58,573 bases of DNA from Akkermansia sp. (GTDB taxonomy: Bacteria; Verrucomicrobiota; Verrucomicrobiia; Verrucomicrobiales; Akkermansiaceae), in NCBI GenBank assembly GCA_017477935.1, contig JAFVIC010000056.1:1-58573 (forward strand), read 5' to 3'. A program made the translations under genes and the position numbers. The notes under the pieces are model-generated. The model was given only the letters and a program-made list of their open reading frames with translations, made no database searches and was not told the DNA's origin. Positions within the stretch are counted from its first letter, which is position 1; the number at the start of each line of letters is the position of its first letter. Shown here piece by piece: positions 1 to 7,138 of the stretch.

Positions 1-115
1 ATCTGTCGGCCCTCCGCGTTCCGCGTCGGGGCTCTCGTTTTTTTCATTCTTCCCGGTGGTTTCGCTGCTGACGCAGCTCCACCACCGGCTACTATCTGCC
101 GCCCCCGCGGGGCTT
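1..115 (+). repeat. Dispersed hairpin repeat, 3' part of one copy
   Basis: The window opens inside a repeat. This piece matches the second half of the complete copy at 17606-17911. Its first 34 bases recur at about 289-322, and it contains an 18-bp segment at 61-78 that is the exact reverse complement of 187-204. It ends in a GC-rich hairpin around 99-114. The rest of this copy lies outside the window. Confidence 0.85.
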
Positions 116-138
116 TTGAGTTCGGCGGGCGTTCCGTC

Positions 139-350
139 CGCGGAATTTTGAGTCCGTAGGACGACAGACAATAGCCGGAGCCGAAGCTGCGTCAGCAGCG
201 AAGTCTCCGGTAGCAAGCGAAAAACATATCAGAGCCCCGCCGGATGGCGGGTCGACAGAAGGCCGCCGCATGGGATTGAGCCTCGGCCATCTGTCGGCCC
301 TCCGCGTTCCGCGTCGGGGCTCGCATTTACTTTTTCCACCATACCTTCGC
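139..350 (+). repeat. Dispersed hairpin repeat, 5' part of a second copy
   Basis: This segment follows the first partial copy in tandem and matches 17633-17810 almost base for base. It contains one arm (187-204) of the long internal inverted repeat; the other arm is at 61-78 in the neighbouring copy. A GAGCCCCG/CGGGGCTC pair near 232 and 315 suggests a folded RNA or DNA hairpin. No convincing protein is encoded. The sequence after it (351-381) is AT-rich with TTTACGATTT-type words and no gene. Confidence 0.8.
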
Positions 351-470
351 CAAATGGCAATTTACGATTTGTGATTTACGCTTTTGACAAATCCCGCTTT
401 CTTCAACGGTGGTTGGGTAATCAGCAAATCTGAAACAGATTGGGCGGTATTTTCCGACAGTGGCCTGTTT

Positions 471-1127
471 TCAGCGTTCCTGGGCCTTGAGGTACTCAAT
501 TTCCTCTTTGAGAAGTTTACCGACTCTGTGCCTGGCGAGGTAAATCTGAGCGAGACTCACGCCCAGGTGGCGGCGTACCTCAGCGGAGGTCATACCGCGC
601 AGGACATAGCAGTCGAATATCTGAAATTGGCGCGGATTAACGCGCATTTTCACCCGCTCGGCGGCAGCTTTGATGAGGTTGAGCTGCCACTCGCGCTCCC
701 ATATTTTGTCAAAGCTTTCCCCCGCGGTGTCGGGCAAGGTGTCGGTGGAGCTGTGAGCGGTGTCACCATTACCCCCGGATGTGAGTTGGCGTGCAGGGCG
801 CTTGCGGAATTGGTCGGCAATCCGCCAACGGGTGATGTTCCACAACCAGCTCTTGAAGGAGCCTTTTTCCCTATCGTAACGCCCATCGCGGGTCTGCTTG
901 GCTACGCTGAGAATAGTCTCCTGCACGACGTCCCAAGCCTCTTCATTGCTCAGGCCGGCCTTGGTCGCCACGCTGTAAATGAGGCGCCAATAGGTGCGGT
1001 AGAAGATATCCCAGCTTTTCTGGTCGTGCCAGTTATGCAAGCGCTCTATCAGACTGCGACGGGTGTGGGCAGCGTACTGCTCAAGTTCGCTGTCATCGGG
1101 TAATCGGAACTGTGGGGGGCTCTCCAC
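471..1127 (-). CDS. ECF-type RNA polymerase sigma factor
   Basis: A 218-residue sigma-70 family protein. The sigma-2 region lies at about residues 35-105 and contains the helix with WDVVQETILSVAK and the -10 recognition segment FKSWLWNITRWRIADQFRKR. A sigma-4-like HTH is at about 160-210 (MTSAEVRRHLGVSLAQIYLARHRV). Such factors redirect RNA polymerase to a small regulon. No anti-sigma factor is adjacent, which is common for verrucomicrobial and planctomycete ECF groups. The start is GTG at 1127, only 9 nt after a good -10, so the mRNA is probably almost leaderless. It is divergent from the GYF_2/PrsW gene. The regulon is unknown. Confidence 0.9.
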   Translation of the reverse strand: MESPPQFRLPDDSELEQYAAHTRRSLIERLHNWHDQKSWDIFYRTYWRLIYSVATKAGLSNEEAWDVVQETILSVAKQTRDGRYDREKGSFKSWLWNITRWRIADQFRKRPARQLTSGGNGDTAHSSTDTLPDTAGESFDKIWEREWQLNLIKAAAERVKMRVNPRQFQIFDCYVLRGMTSAEVRRHLGVSLAQIYLARHRVGKLLKEEIEYLKAQER

Positions 1128-1136
1128 GCTGCCAGC

Positions 1137-1165
1137 ACTCTACCATATTTCAGGCCGCATGGCAA
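1137..1165 (-). promoter_or_regulatory. Promoter of the ECF sigma gene
   Basis: TTGCCA (1165-1160), 17-bp spacer, TAGAGT (1142-1137), read on the minus strand. The -10 ends 9 nt before the GTG start at 1127, which implies a 5' UTR of 2-3 nt. Confidence 0.6.
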
Positions 1166-1206
1166 TGACAAAAACGGAAGTGCTCTCCATTTTGCGGCAA
1201 TTTTGC

Positions 1207-1234
1207 TTGCAAGCGGCCCGCCCATCAGTATAAT
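1207..1234 (+). promoter_or_regulatory. Promoter of the GYF_2/PrsW gene
   Basis: TTGCAA (1207-1212), 16-bp spacer, TATAAT (1229-1234). The ATG at 1233 lies inside the -10, so translation must use the ATG at 1248, leaving a leader of about 7 nt. Confidence 0.65.
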
Positions 1235-1247
1235 GAACCAGGCGACC

Positions 1248-2489
1248 ATGAACAAAGCCGAACAATACTATCTGCAGCGCAACGGTGAAAGCTACGGGCC
1301 ATACACCGTGGCTCAGCTGCGTGATATGCTCACCAAGGCAGAAATCAGCCCGGATGACACGATATGGCAAGAGGGCATGAAGGGAGGCGTTCCCCTGGGT
1401 TCGCTGCCCGGTTTGGAGCAAAGTGCCGACGGACAGCTGCCGCACCTGAAACGATTTCCCCTCTTCGCCTTTTTTGCGGAAGTATTTAAGCGGCACACGG
1501 CCAGGGATATTGAGGAGTGTTTCGGGGCCGGCACACGCAAGACCACCCCTGAATTGAGTGAGGTCTGCACGGCGTGGCCATCGCCGTGGATATATTCGCG
1601 CATGTTTTTTGTCACCCTTCTGCTGTATTTCGGCTTCAACTGGGCGGCTACGCAGTTTCAGAACCCGATGCTCGTTCCGGCGCTGTTGTTTATCGGCAAC
1701 TTCGGCATACCATTCTGCCTGTTTGTGCTGTTCTATGAGCTGAATGTACGGCGCGATGTGAGCATTTACTCCGCCGGGGTCATGATGATGACAGGCAGCA
1801 TGCTCTCCCTGGTGTTCTCACTGGCACTTTTCGCCTTCTGGGCGGGGAGAGGCGCTATCTGGGCCGGCCCCATCGAGGAGAGCGCCAAACTGCTTGCCGT
1901 TTTGCTCGTGGCGCACAGCAAGTGCAACGGCCGTATACTGACCGGGTTGCTGCTCGGCGCCGCAGTGGGTGCGGGTTTTGCGGCTTTCGAGAGTGCGGGG
2001 TTCACCTTCATGCACCTGCGGCACCTGATGGTTTACCACACGGCAGCCGATGTGCTTAACCAGACAGACCCCCTGCTGGCCCGGGCTGTTCAGCGTATTG
2101 CCGAATCAGGCCTCAGCCCCGATATCATCATGCGCTACCGAGCCCTGCTGACCGCTATCGCCGGCCATACGCAGTGGACAGCTATCACCGCCGGTGCCTA
2201 TTGGCTGGTGTGGAGCCGCCTGCGCGATGAAGGGATACTGGGTCACCATACAGCCATGGTGAATTTCAATGTACTGCAGGATTGGCGTTTCATCAAAATC
2301 GCCATCATTCCCGTCTGCATACACATGTTCTGGAACAGCCCCCTGCTCGATGAGTACAGACTCATTAAGCTGCTGCTCTGCGGCCTGGTGAGCTGGGTGC
2401 TCGTGCTCCGCCTGCTGGCAGCAGGTCTGGCCCAGGTGCGCGAGGCGAAAGACCGCCAGGCCGACTTGCCGCCGACCAGCGGTTTTTGA
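1248..2489 (+). CDS. GYF_2 domain fused to a PrsW-type intramembrane protease
   Basis: A 413-residue protein. Residues 1-50 form a GYF_2 domain (YYLQRNGESYGPYTVAQL and a following W), a small cytoplasmic peptide-binding module. The rest is a polytopic membrane domain of about eight hydrophobic segments with PrsW-family signatures: PIEESAKLL (the EExxK motif), FAAFE, GHTQW and the distal IHMFWN. PrsW proteases cleave membrane substrates such as anti-sigma factors. Lying divergent to an ECF sigma gene, this one might act on a partner of that factor, but this is inference. The start at 1248 is chosen because the upstream ATG sits in the promoter. Confidence 0.85.
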   Translation: MNKAEQYYLQRNGESYGPYTVAQLRDMLTKAEISPDDTIWQEGMKGGVPLGSLPGLEQSADGQLPHLKRFPLFAFFAEVFKRHTARDIEECFGAGTRKTTPELSEVCTAWPSPWIYSRMFFVTLLLYFGFNWAATQFQNPMLVPALLFIGNFGIPFCLFVLFYELNVRRDVSIYSAGVMMMTGSMLSLVFSLALFAFWAGRGAIWAGPIEESAKLLAVLLVAHSKCNGRILTGLLLGAAVGAGFAAFESAGFTFMHLRHLMVYHTAADVLNQTDPLLARAVQRIAESGLSPDIIMRYRALLTAIAGHTQWTAITAGAYWLVWSRLRDEGILGHHTAMVNFNVLQDWRFIKIAIIPVCIHMFWNSPLLDEYRLIKLLLCGLVSWVLVLRLLAAGLAQVREAKDRQADLPPTSGF

Positions 2490-2562
2490 CAGGAAACAGG
2501 AACCATGTGACGGCCGGCGGCCTTGTTATCCCCTCCCCCGGGCAGAGTCGGGCCTTGAATCA

Positions 2563-2595
2563 GAAAACCGCGGCCGGCACAAGCCTGACCGCGGT
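2563..2595 (-). terminator. Rho-independent terminator after infC
   Basis: ACCGCGG/CCGCGGT stem (2567-2573 with 2589-2595). Read on the minus strand it is followed by a TTTT run, 32 bp past the infC stop. Confidence 0.7.
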
Positions 2596-2626
2596 ATGAG
2601 ATGTTGATACGATAAGCTCAGGGGCT

Positions 2627-3280
2627 TTATTCGTCGTCAGTAGCGTCGAATTCGTCGGATTCAGCGTCGAAGTCGGCTTCTTCGTACTTCTTGAACTTCT
2701 TGACGCGCTGAGCGGCAGGTAGGGGGGTCAGCACCATCGTGACGGTGTTGCCTGCCAGCTTGGCGGGCTGATCCACTTTGCCCATCGTTTTCATATCTTC
2801 CACAACCTTGGCCATCACTTCAAGCCCGAGTTGCTGGTGGGCATTTTCACGCCCGCGGAAGCGCAACTGGAAGCGCACCTTGTGCCCGTGGTCAAGGAAC
2901 TGCTCGGTGCGAGCCATCTTGACGTTGTAGTCGTTCACATCGGTACCGATACGCAGTTTGATTTCTTTCATGCGCACGGTTTTGGCCTTGTTGTTCTTCT
3001 GCATCTTAGCCTGCATGTACTTGAACTTACCGTAGTCGATAAGTCGGCACACAGGCGGGTCAGCATTCGGGGCGACCTCTACGAGGTCGAGGCCGATTTC
3101 CTTAGCGCGAGCGAGGGCGTCTCGCGTGGCCATCACGCCGAGCTGGTCACCGTTGGCGGTAACTACACGGACACGGAGTGCGCGGATGCGGTCGTTGACA
3201 CGAATCTGCGGGGTTTTATTATTCTGCTCACGGCGGTTATTCCGGTTGGCAGTGTTGTTGTTTTTCTGTGGGGTTGGCAC
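2627..3280 (-). CDS. infC: Translation initiation factor IF-3
   Basis: A 217-residue protein with both IF-3 domains. The N domain is at about 25-95 (RVNDRIRALRVRVV, then GVMATRDALARAKEIGLDLVEV and the PPVCRLIDYGKFKY signature), followed by a linker and the C domain at about 100-190. It binds the 30S subunit and controls start-codon fidelity. It is longer than the usual 170-180 residues because of an Asn-rich N-terminus and an acidic tail (FDAESDEFDATDDE). The start is GTG at 3280. infC often has a rare start, but no in-frame AUU or AUC upstream is evident. It lies downstream of thrS as in many bacteria, but rpmI-rplT do not follow. Confidence 0.97.
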   Translation of the reverse strand: MPTPQKNNNTANRNNRREQNNKTPQIRVNDRIRALRVRVVTANGDQLGVMATRDALARAKEIGLDLVEVAPNADPPVCRLIDYGKFKYMQAKMQKNNKAKTVRMKEIKLRIGTDVNDYNVKMARTEQFLDHGHKVRFQLRFRGRENAHQQLGLEVMAKVVEDMKTMGKVDQPAKLAGNTVTMVLTPLPAAQRVKKFKKYEEADFDAESDEFDATDDE

Positions 3281-3332
3281 TTGAGTTGTGTACTTGGTTG
3301 TGGTCGAATGGTGTGTGGTGGGGGTTCCGTGA

Positions 3333-3362
3333 GCCCCGGCGCGGTTGAGAGCGCGCCGGGGC
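3333..3362 (-). promoter_or_regulatory. GC-rich hairpin between thrS and infC
   Basis: An 11-bp perfect inverted repeat (3333-3343 with 3352-3362, 8-nt loop) in the thrS-infC gap. There is no T-run on either strand, so it is more likely an RNA-processing, pausing or regulatory hairpin than a classical terminator. Function is inferred only from position. Confidence 0.45.
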
Positions 3363-3392
3363 GTGGGCGGAAAGTGTGGTGTAGCGTTCGGA

Positions 3393-5321
3393 TTACGGTT
3401 GGGGGGTCTCCTTCTGCTGCGGGGTGAACGCGGGTGCTATGAGGCGCTGCTCAATTTCAGCGCTCAGGGAGGTTACGAAATCGGCAAGCTTCATGGTGCC
3501 CACGACATCAAGTTCGCGGTGACGTACGGATACCATGCCCTCTTCGGCCTCTCGCTGGCCAACCACGAGCATGTAGGGCACGCGATCTAGGCGGGCATTG
3601 CGGATTTTGGCACCGATTTTGTCGGGTGCGTCATCAAGCTTCACGCGCACGCCCTTGGCAGCGAGTTCCTTGCGCACCTGCTCTGCGAAATCGGCGACCT
3701 TGTCGGAGATAGGCAGCACACGCACCTGCTCGGGGGCGAGCCAAGTGGGGAACTTGCCGGCAAAGTGCTCGATAAGCAGGCCGGTAAAGCGCTCCATGGA
3801 GCCGAAGGGGGCGCGGTGAATCATGACGGGGCGGTGCGGTTTGTTATCCGCGCCGGTGTAGGTAAGCTCAAATCGCTCAGGCAGGTTGTAGTCTACCTGC
3901 ACGGTGCCGAGCTGCCAGTCGCGGCCGATAACGTCGCGTACGATAAAGTCAATCTTGGGGCCGTAGAAGGCGGCCTCATTCTCAGCCTCGATATAGTCGA
4001 AGCCGTTTTCCCCCAGCACTTCGCGCAGGGCCTGCTCCGCCAGCTTCCAGTTCTCGATGGTACCGACGTATTTGGGGTCGCTGTAGTCCTTGTCGCGCAG
4101 GGACAGGCGCACGCGGTAGTCAGTCATCTGCAGGGTGCCGAGAATATGCTTGACGATGCCGATGCACTGCTGCACTTCCTCTTTAATCTGGTCGGGGCGG
4201 CAGAAGATGTGGGCGTCATCCTGCGTGAAACCGCGCACACGGGTCATGCCACCCAGCTCACCGCTCTGCTCCCAACGATATACGGTACCGAACTCAGCGA
4301 GACGCACGGGCAAATCGCGGTAGGAGTGGGGATCGCTGGAGTAGATGCGGATGTGGTGCGGGCAATTCATGGGCTTGAGCATAAAACCCATGATGGTGCG
4401 GGTATCCATCGCATTGAAGAGGTCAGCACAGCTGGCGTTCTCATCGCGCAGTTTCTTGAAGTCATCCGGGTCAGGGATGGGCGGGAACTGGCTTTCCTTG
4501 TAGTGCTCCCAGTGACCGGAGGTCATGTAGAGGTCGAGCTTGCCGATGTTCGGGGTGAACACCTGAGAGTAGCCAATGCGGTCGAGTTCTTCGGTGATGA
4601 AGTCCTGCAGTTCGCGGCGGATGATAGCACCCTTGGGCTTCCAGAGAATGAGCCCCTGCCCCACCATTTCATCGATGGTGAAGAGCCCCATCTCGCGACC
4701 GAGCTTGCGGTGGTCGCGCTTGCGAGCCTCTTCCAAGCGGGCGAGATGCTCGTCGAGCTGGGTGCGGTTGGGGAAACAGGTGCCGTACACACGCTGCAGG
4801 CGCGGGCCGCTGGCGTCGCCCTGATAATAGGCGGAGGCCACGCTCATGACCTTGAAGGCCTTGCAGTTACCGGTGCGCCCCACGTGAGGGCCGGCGCACA
4901 GGTCGGTGAAATCGCCGTTGCGGTAGATGGAAATCTCCTCGTCATCCGGAATGCGGTTGAGCAAATCCACCTTGAATTTGGAGGGGACGGCACGCGGGCC
5001 TACAGACCCCAGTTCACCGCTCTGAGCCATGGCCATGGCCTCTGCACGGGTGACAGTAGTTCGCTCGAATGTCTGGTTTTCCTTGACTATCTTCTTCATC
5101 TCAGCCTCAATCAATTCAAACTCGGCTGTGGAGATGTTGTGGTCAAGTTCAATATCGTAATAAAAGCCGTTCTCAATGGCGGGGCCGGCGGCGAGCTGAG
5201 CCTGGGGCCAGATACGGCAAATGGCAGCAGCCAGAACGTGCGCGCAGGAGTGGCGCAGGCGCTCCAGGTCGCTGGCCTGATTACGTTGCTCGAGTGTCTT
5301 TCGTTCTTTCTGTTCAGACAT
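3393..5321 (-). CDS. thrS: Threonyl-tRNA synthetase lacking the TGS domain
   Basis: A 642-residue class II synthetase that charges tRNA-Thr. The editing domain begins almost at once: the HxxxH motif (RHSCAH) is at residues 24-28, against about 73-77 in E. coli, and its partner DLCAGPHV is present. The catalytic core keeps the zinc ligands Cys (KPMNCPHH), His (DDAHIF) and His (VMIHRAPFGS). A C-terminal anticodon-binding domain completes the protein. The ubiquitin-like N-terminal TGS domain is absent, and an in-frame TAA at 5342-5340 rules out a longer start. The length is kept near normal by insertions, for example around QFPPIPDPDDFKKL. It shares a transcription unit with infC. Confidence 0.96.
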   Translation of the reverse strand: MSEQKERKTLEQRNQASDLERLRHSCAHVLAAAICRIWPQAQLAAGPAIENGFYYDIELDHNISTAEFELIEAEMKKIVKENQTFERTTVTRAEAMAMAQSGELGSVGPRAVPSKFKVDLLNRIPDDEEISIYRNGDFTDLCAGPHVGRTGNCKAFKVMSVASAYYQGDASGPRLQRVYGTCFPNRTQLDEHLARLEEARKRDHRKLGREMGLFTIDEMVGQGLILWKPKGAIIRRELQDFITEELDRIGYSQVFTPNIGKLDLYMTSGHWEHYKESQFPPIPDPDDFKKLRDENASCADLFNAMDTRTIMGFMLKPMNCPHHIRIYSSDPHSYRDLPVRLAEFGTVYRWEQSGELGGMTRVRGFTQDDAHIFCRPDQIKEEVQQCIGIVKHILGTLQMTDYRVRLSLRDKDYSDPKYVGTIENWKLAEQALREVLGENGFDYIEAENEAAFYGPKIDFIVRDVIGRDWQLGTVQVDYNLPERFELTYTGADNKPHRPVMIHRAPFGSMERFTGLLIEHFAGKFPTWLAPEQVRVLPISDKVADFAEQVRKELAAKGVRVKLDDAPDKIGAKIRNARLDRVPYMLVVGQREAEEGMVSVRHRELDVVGTMKLADFVTSLSAEIEQRLIAPAFTPQQKETPQP

Positions 5322-5341
5322 AAGTATTTCAGTGAGCCCTT

Positions 5342-5370
5342 ACTATGCCCCCAAAACGGCAAGAATGCAA
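5342..5370 (-). promoter_or_regulatory. Promoter of thrS-infC
   Basis: TTGCAT (5370-5365), 17-bp spacer, CATAGT (5347-5342) on the minus strand. It predicts a short leader of about 14 nt containing AGGG before the thrS ATG. Confidence 0.45.
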
Positions 5371-5431
5371 GCACAATCCACGTTCAGGCAGCAAAAAATG
5401 CGCATTTTTGGTGTCACGGTTCACAGGCTGG

Positions 5432-6292
5432 CTATTTTTTCCGTTTTTTGCGGTAACCGGGGAAACCGCCTTTTCGTGCGCGGCGAGCTGTGCGAATGGA
5501 ATTGAGCAGCACTTTCAGGCGGCGGAAAGGTGCTGCGAGGCGGTGCAACATGCCGCCCACGGAACCGTAACCGATAGGGCGAACCTCCAGCAGCGAAGAA
5601 TCGGTGTGCGTATCAGCCCCGACATCAGACGAACCATCTATGTGCACCACAATATCCGGCTGAATGGCATATATCTTCACCCCGCGCATGTGCGGCACAT
5701 AGTCCATGTAGAAGGTATCCACCGCGCGATAGCGAGAAATCCACTCCCACACATTATCTTCCGTTGGCAGGCTGTTGAGCAGGGGTTCATACAAATCCTG
5801 CGACACCACATAGGCAAAAGCGCCGACTACGCCCTCAATCTGCCAGAGTTCATGCTCCCCCTGCTCTGACACAGGGCGACCATGAGTCGTGGGACGTGAG
5901 TAACCGAGATAGAGCAGATAAGGCCCGGTGAGAGTTTTCAGCGCCTTTGTCAGCATGGCGGCGGCTGAGGGCGAATCCACAACCTCCACATCATCCTCAA
6001 GAATCAACACATGGCGCCACCCCTCGTCGCGAGCCTTCTCAATGGCCCGGCGATGGGATAAAATACACCCGGCAACACCACCCCAGTACGGTGCGCGTTC
6101 GCCGGTACGCTCAGAAAACCAGGGAGCCCGGCCATACGTGGAGAGAGTCCGCCCATAAACGGCGCTGATTCGGTGTATCTTTTCAGCAGGCATCACCCCG
6201 GTATTTCGCTCAAGAAACAGGGTGCGCCGCTCCACACTGGCATCCAGATTGATGAAAAGTATACCGTCCAACTCGTTCCACGCGTTTTTCAT
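5432..6292 (-). CDS. GT25-like glycosyltransferase
   Basis: A 286-residue protein beginning MKNAWNELDG. The fold of glycosyltransferase family 25 (LPS glycosyltransferases) is indicated by an N-terminal FINLDASVERR strand, GCILSHRRAIEKA and the acidic ILEDDVEVV motif at about residues 95-103, which would bind the metal and nucleotide sugar. The C-terminus is very basic. It probably adds a sugar to a surface glycan or lipopolysaccharide in the cytoplasm. It closes an operon with the cupin and two nucleotidyltransferase genes, which supports a role in activated-sugar use. An ATG at 6292 is preferred over an upstream TTG. The acceptor sugar is unknown. Confidence 0.8.
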   Translation of the reverse strand: MKNAWNELDGILFINLDASVERRTLFLERNTGVMPAEKIHRISAVYGRTLSTYGRAPWFSERTGERAPYWGGVAGCILSHRRAIEKARDEGWRHVLILEDDVEVVDSPSAAAMLTKALKTLTGPYLLYLGYSRPTTHGRPVSEQGEHELWQIEGVVGAFAYVVSQDLYEPLLNSLPTEDNVWEWISRYRAVDTFYMDYVPHMRGVKIYAIQPDIVVHIDGSSDVGADTHTDSSLLEVRPIGYGSVGGMLHRLAAPFRRLKVLLNSIRTARRARKGGFPGYRKKRKK

Positions 6293-6327
6293 AAACAAGC
6301 CGTTAATTTACTGTTATTTCCATTCCT

Positions 6328-6702
6328 TTATTGAGCGCGACCGTAATCATCGCTGAAACGCTCGATATCGTCCTCGGAGAGATAATCACCTATCTGAATC
6401 TCAATCACACGGAGCGGTTTTTCGCCCTCATTGCTCAGGCGGTGAAGACTACCGCAGGGAATGAACACAGACTGCCCGACCCGCACCTGAGTGACAACAT
6501 CGTCATTGCGAACGGTAGCCACCCCCTCAGTCACAATCCAGCGCTCGGAGCGATGAGCGTGGCGCTGCAGAGAGATTCGGCCACCGGGTACCACGTTAAG
6601 TTTCTTAACAACAACGTGAGACTGCAAATCCAGAACCTGCCAGTCCCCCCAGGGACACTCGCCGGTTTCACCTACATGATATGTTGTATGAGAGGGGTTC
6701 AT
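6328..6702 (-). CDS. Cupin, like the C-terminal domain of type II mannose-6-phosphate isomerase
   Basis: A 124-residue single-domain cupin. It carries the W-G-D-W entry, KKLNVVPGGRISLQRHAHRSE with metal-binding His residues, and PCGSLHRLSN, all close to the C-terminal isomerase half of bifunctional ManC/PMI type II enzymes. It may isomerise or bind a phosphorylated sugar. Its ATG overlaps the stop of the upstream nucleotidyltransferase gene by 4 bp (ATGA), so the two are translationally coupled. Without the guanylyltransferase half its exact reaction cannot be assigned. Confidence 0.8.
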   Translation of the reverse strand: MNPSHTTYHVGETGECPWGDWQVLDLQSHVVVKKLNVVPGGRISLQRHAHRSERWIVTEGVATVRNDDVVTQVRVGQSVFIPCGSLHRLSNEGEKPLRVIEIQIGDYLSEDDIERFSDDYGRAQ

Positions 6703-7118
6703 TTTCCCAAGTTTTCACGAATACTGGTCGTCGAGCGCTGCGGCAGATTGCCATGAGGTATGCGCGAGCTGGTGACATAACGTATTCCCTTAGACTCAAC
6801 AAAGGCCTTCTTTTCATCGCTGGTTCCATCTCCGTTCACGAAGAAGATATCAGGCTTAACCTCATCCAGCAACGGGGCAAAATCGAGGATTTTGCCGGTA
6901 TCCGGACCAATATAGACAGCCTTGACAAAACGGATAGCTTCGAGCATATATTTACGCTCTTGCTCATTGTACATGGTCTTGCGATTTTTGAGCTGGCGTA
7001 CAGTTTCATCGGAACCGATGGAGACGTAGACATCGCCATAGCTCGCAGCTTCTTCCAGGAAAGCGATATGGCCGCTGTGCAATACATCGAAACAGCCTGA
7101 TACAAATACTTTCGGCAT
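6699..7118 (-). CDS. Cytidylyltransferase-like nucleotidyltransferase (RfaE/TagD type)
   Basis: A 139-residue Rossmann-like nucleotidyltransferase. KVFVSGCFDVLHSGHIAFL carries the HxGH nucleotide-binding motif at residues 14-17, and a loop with SRIPHGNLPQRSTTSIREN corresponds to the second signature (TSxI). This family transfers NMP to sugar or polyol phosphates (glycerol-3-P, heptose-1-P). It lies between the fused nucleotidyltransferase-kinase gene and the cupin gene, so it probably makes a nucleotide-activated sugar for the downstream glycosyltransferase. The substrate cannot be read from sequence. Confidence 0.85.
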   Translation of the reverse strand: MPKVFVSGCFDVLHSGHIAFLEEAASYGDVYVSIGSDETVRQLKNRKTMYNEQERKYMLEAIRFVKAVYIGPDTGKILDFAPLLDEVKPDIFFVNGDGTSDEKKAFVESKGIRYVTSSRIPHGNLPQRSTTSIRENLGK

Positions 7119-7138
7119 GATATCTGATTAGATTAAGC

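Noticed and set aside
150..165. GAGTCCGTAGGACGAC, reminiscent of hammerhead ribozyme stem II
   Set aside because: The conserved CUGAUGA and GAAA core sequences are absent on both sides, so a hammerhead is not supported.
384..1103. Long plus-strand reading frame opposite the sigma factor gene
   Set aside because: It is antisense to a clear ECF sigma factor and has no recognisable motif; the sigma gene also has a good promoter and start.
3765..5456. 563-codon frame antisense to thrS
   Set aside because: Mirror of a conserved synthetase in high-GC DNA; composition is that of a complement strand, with Val/Leu/Gly/His bias.
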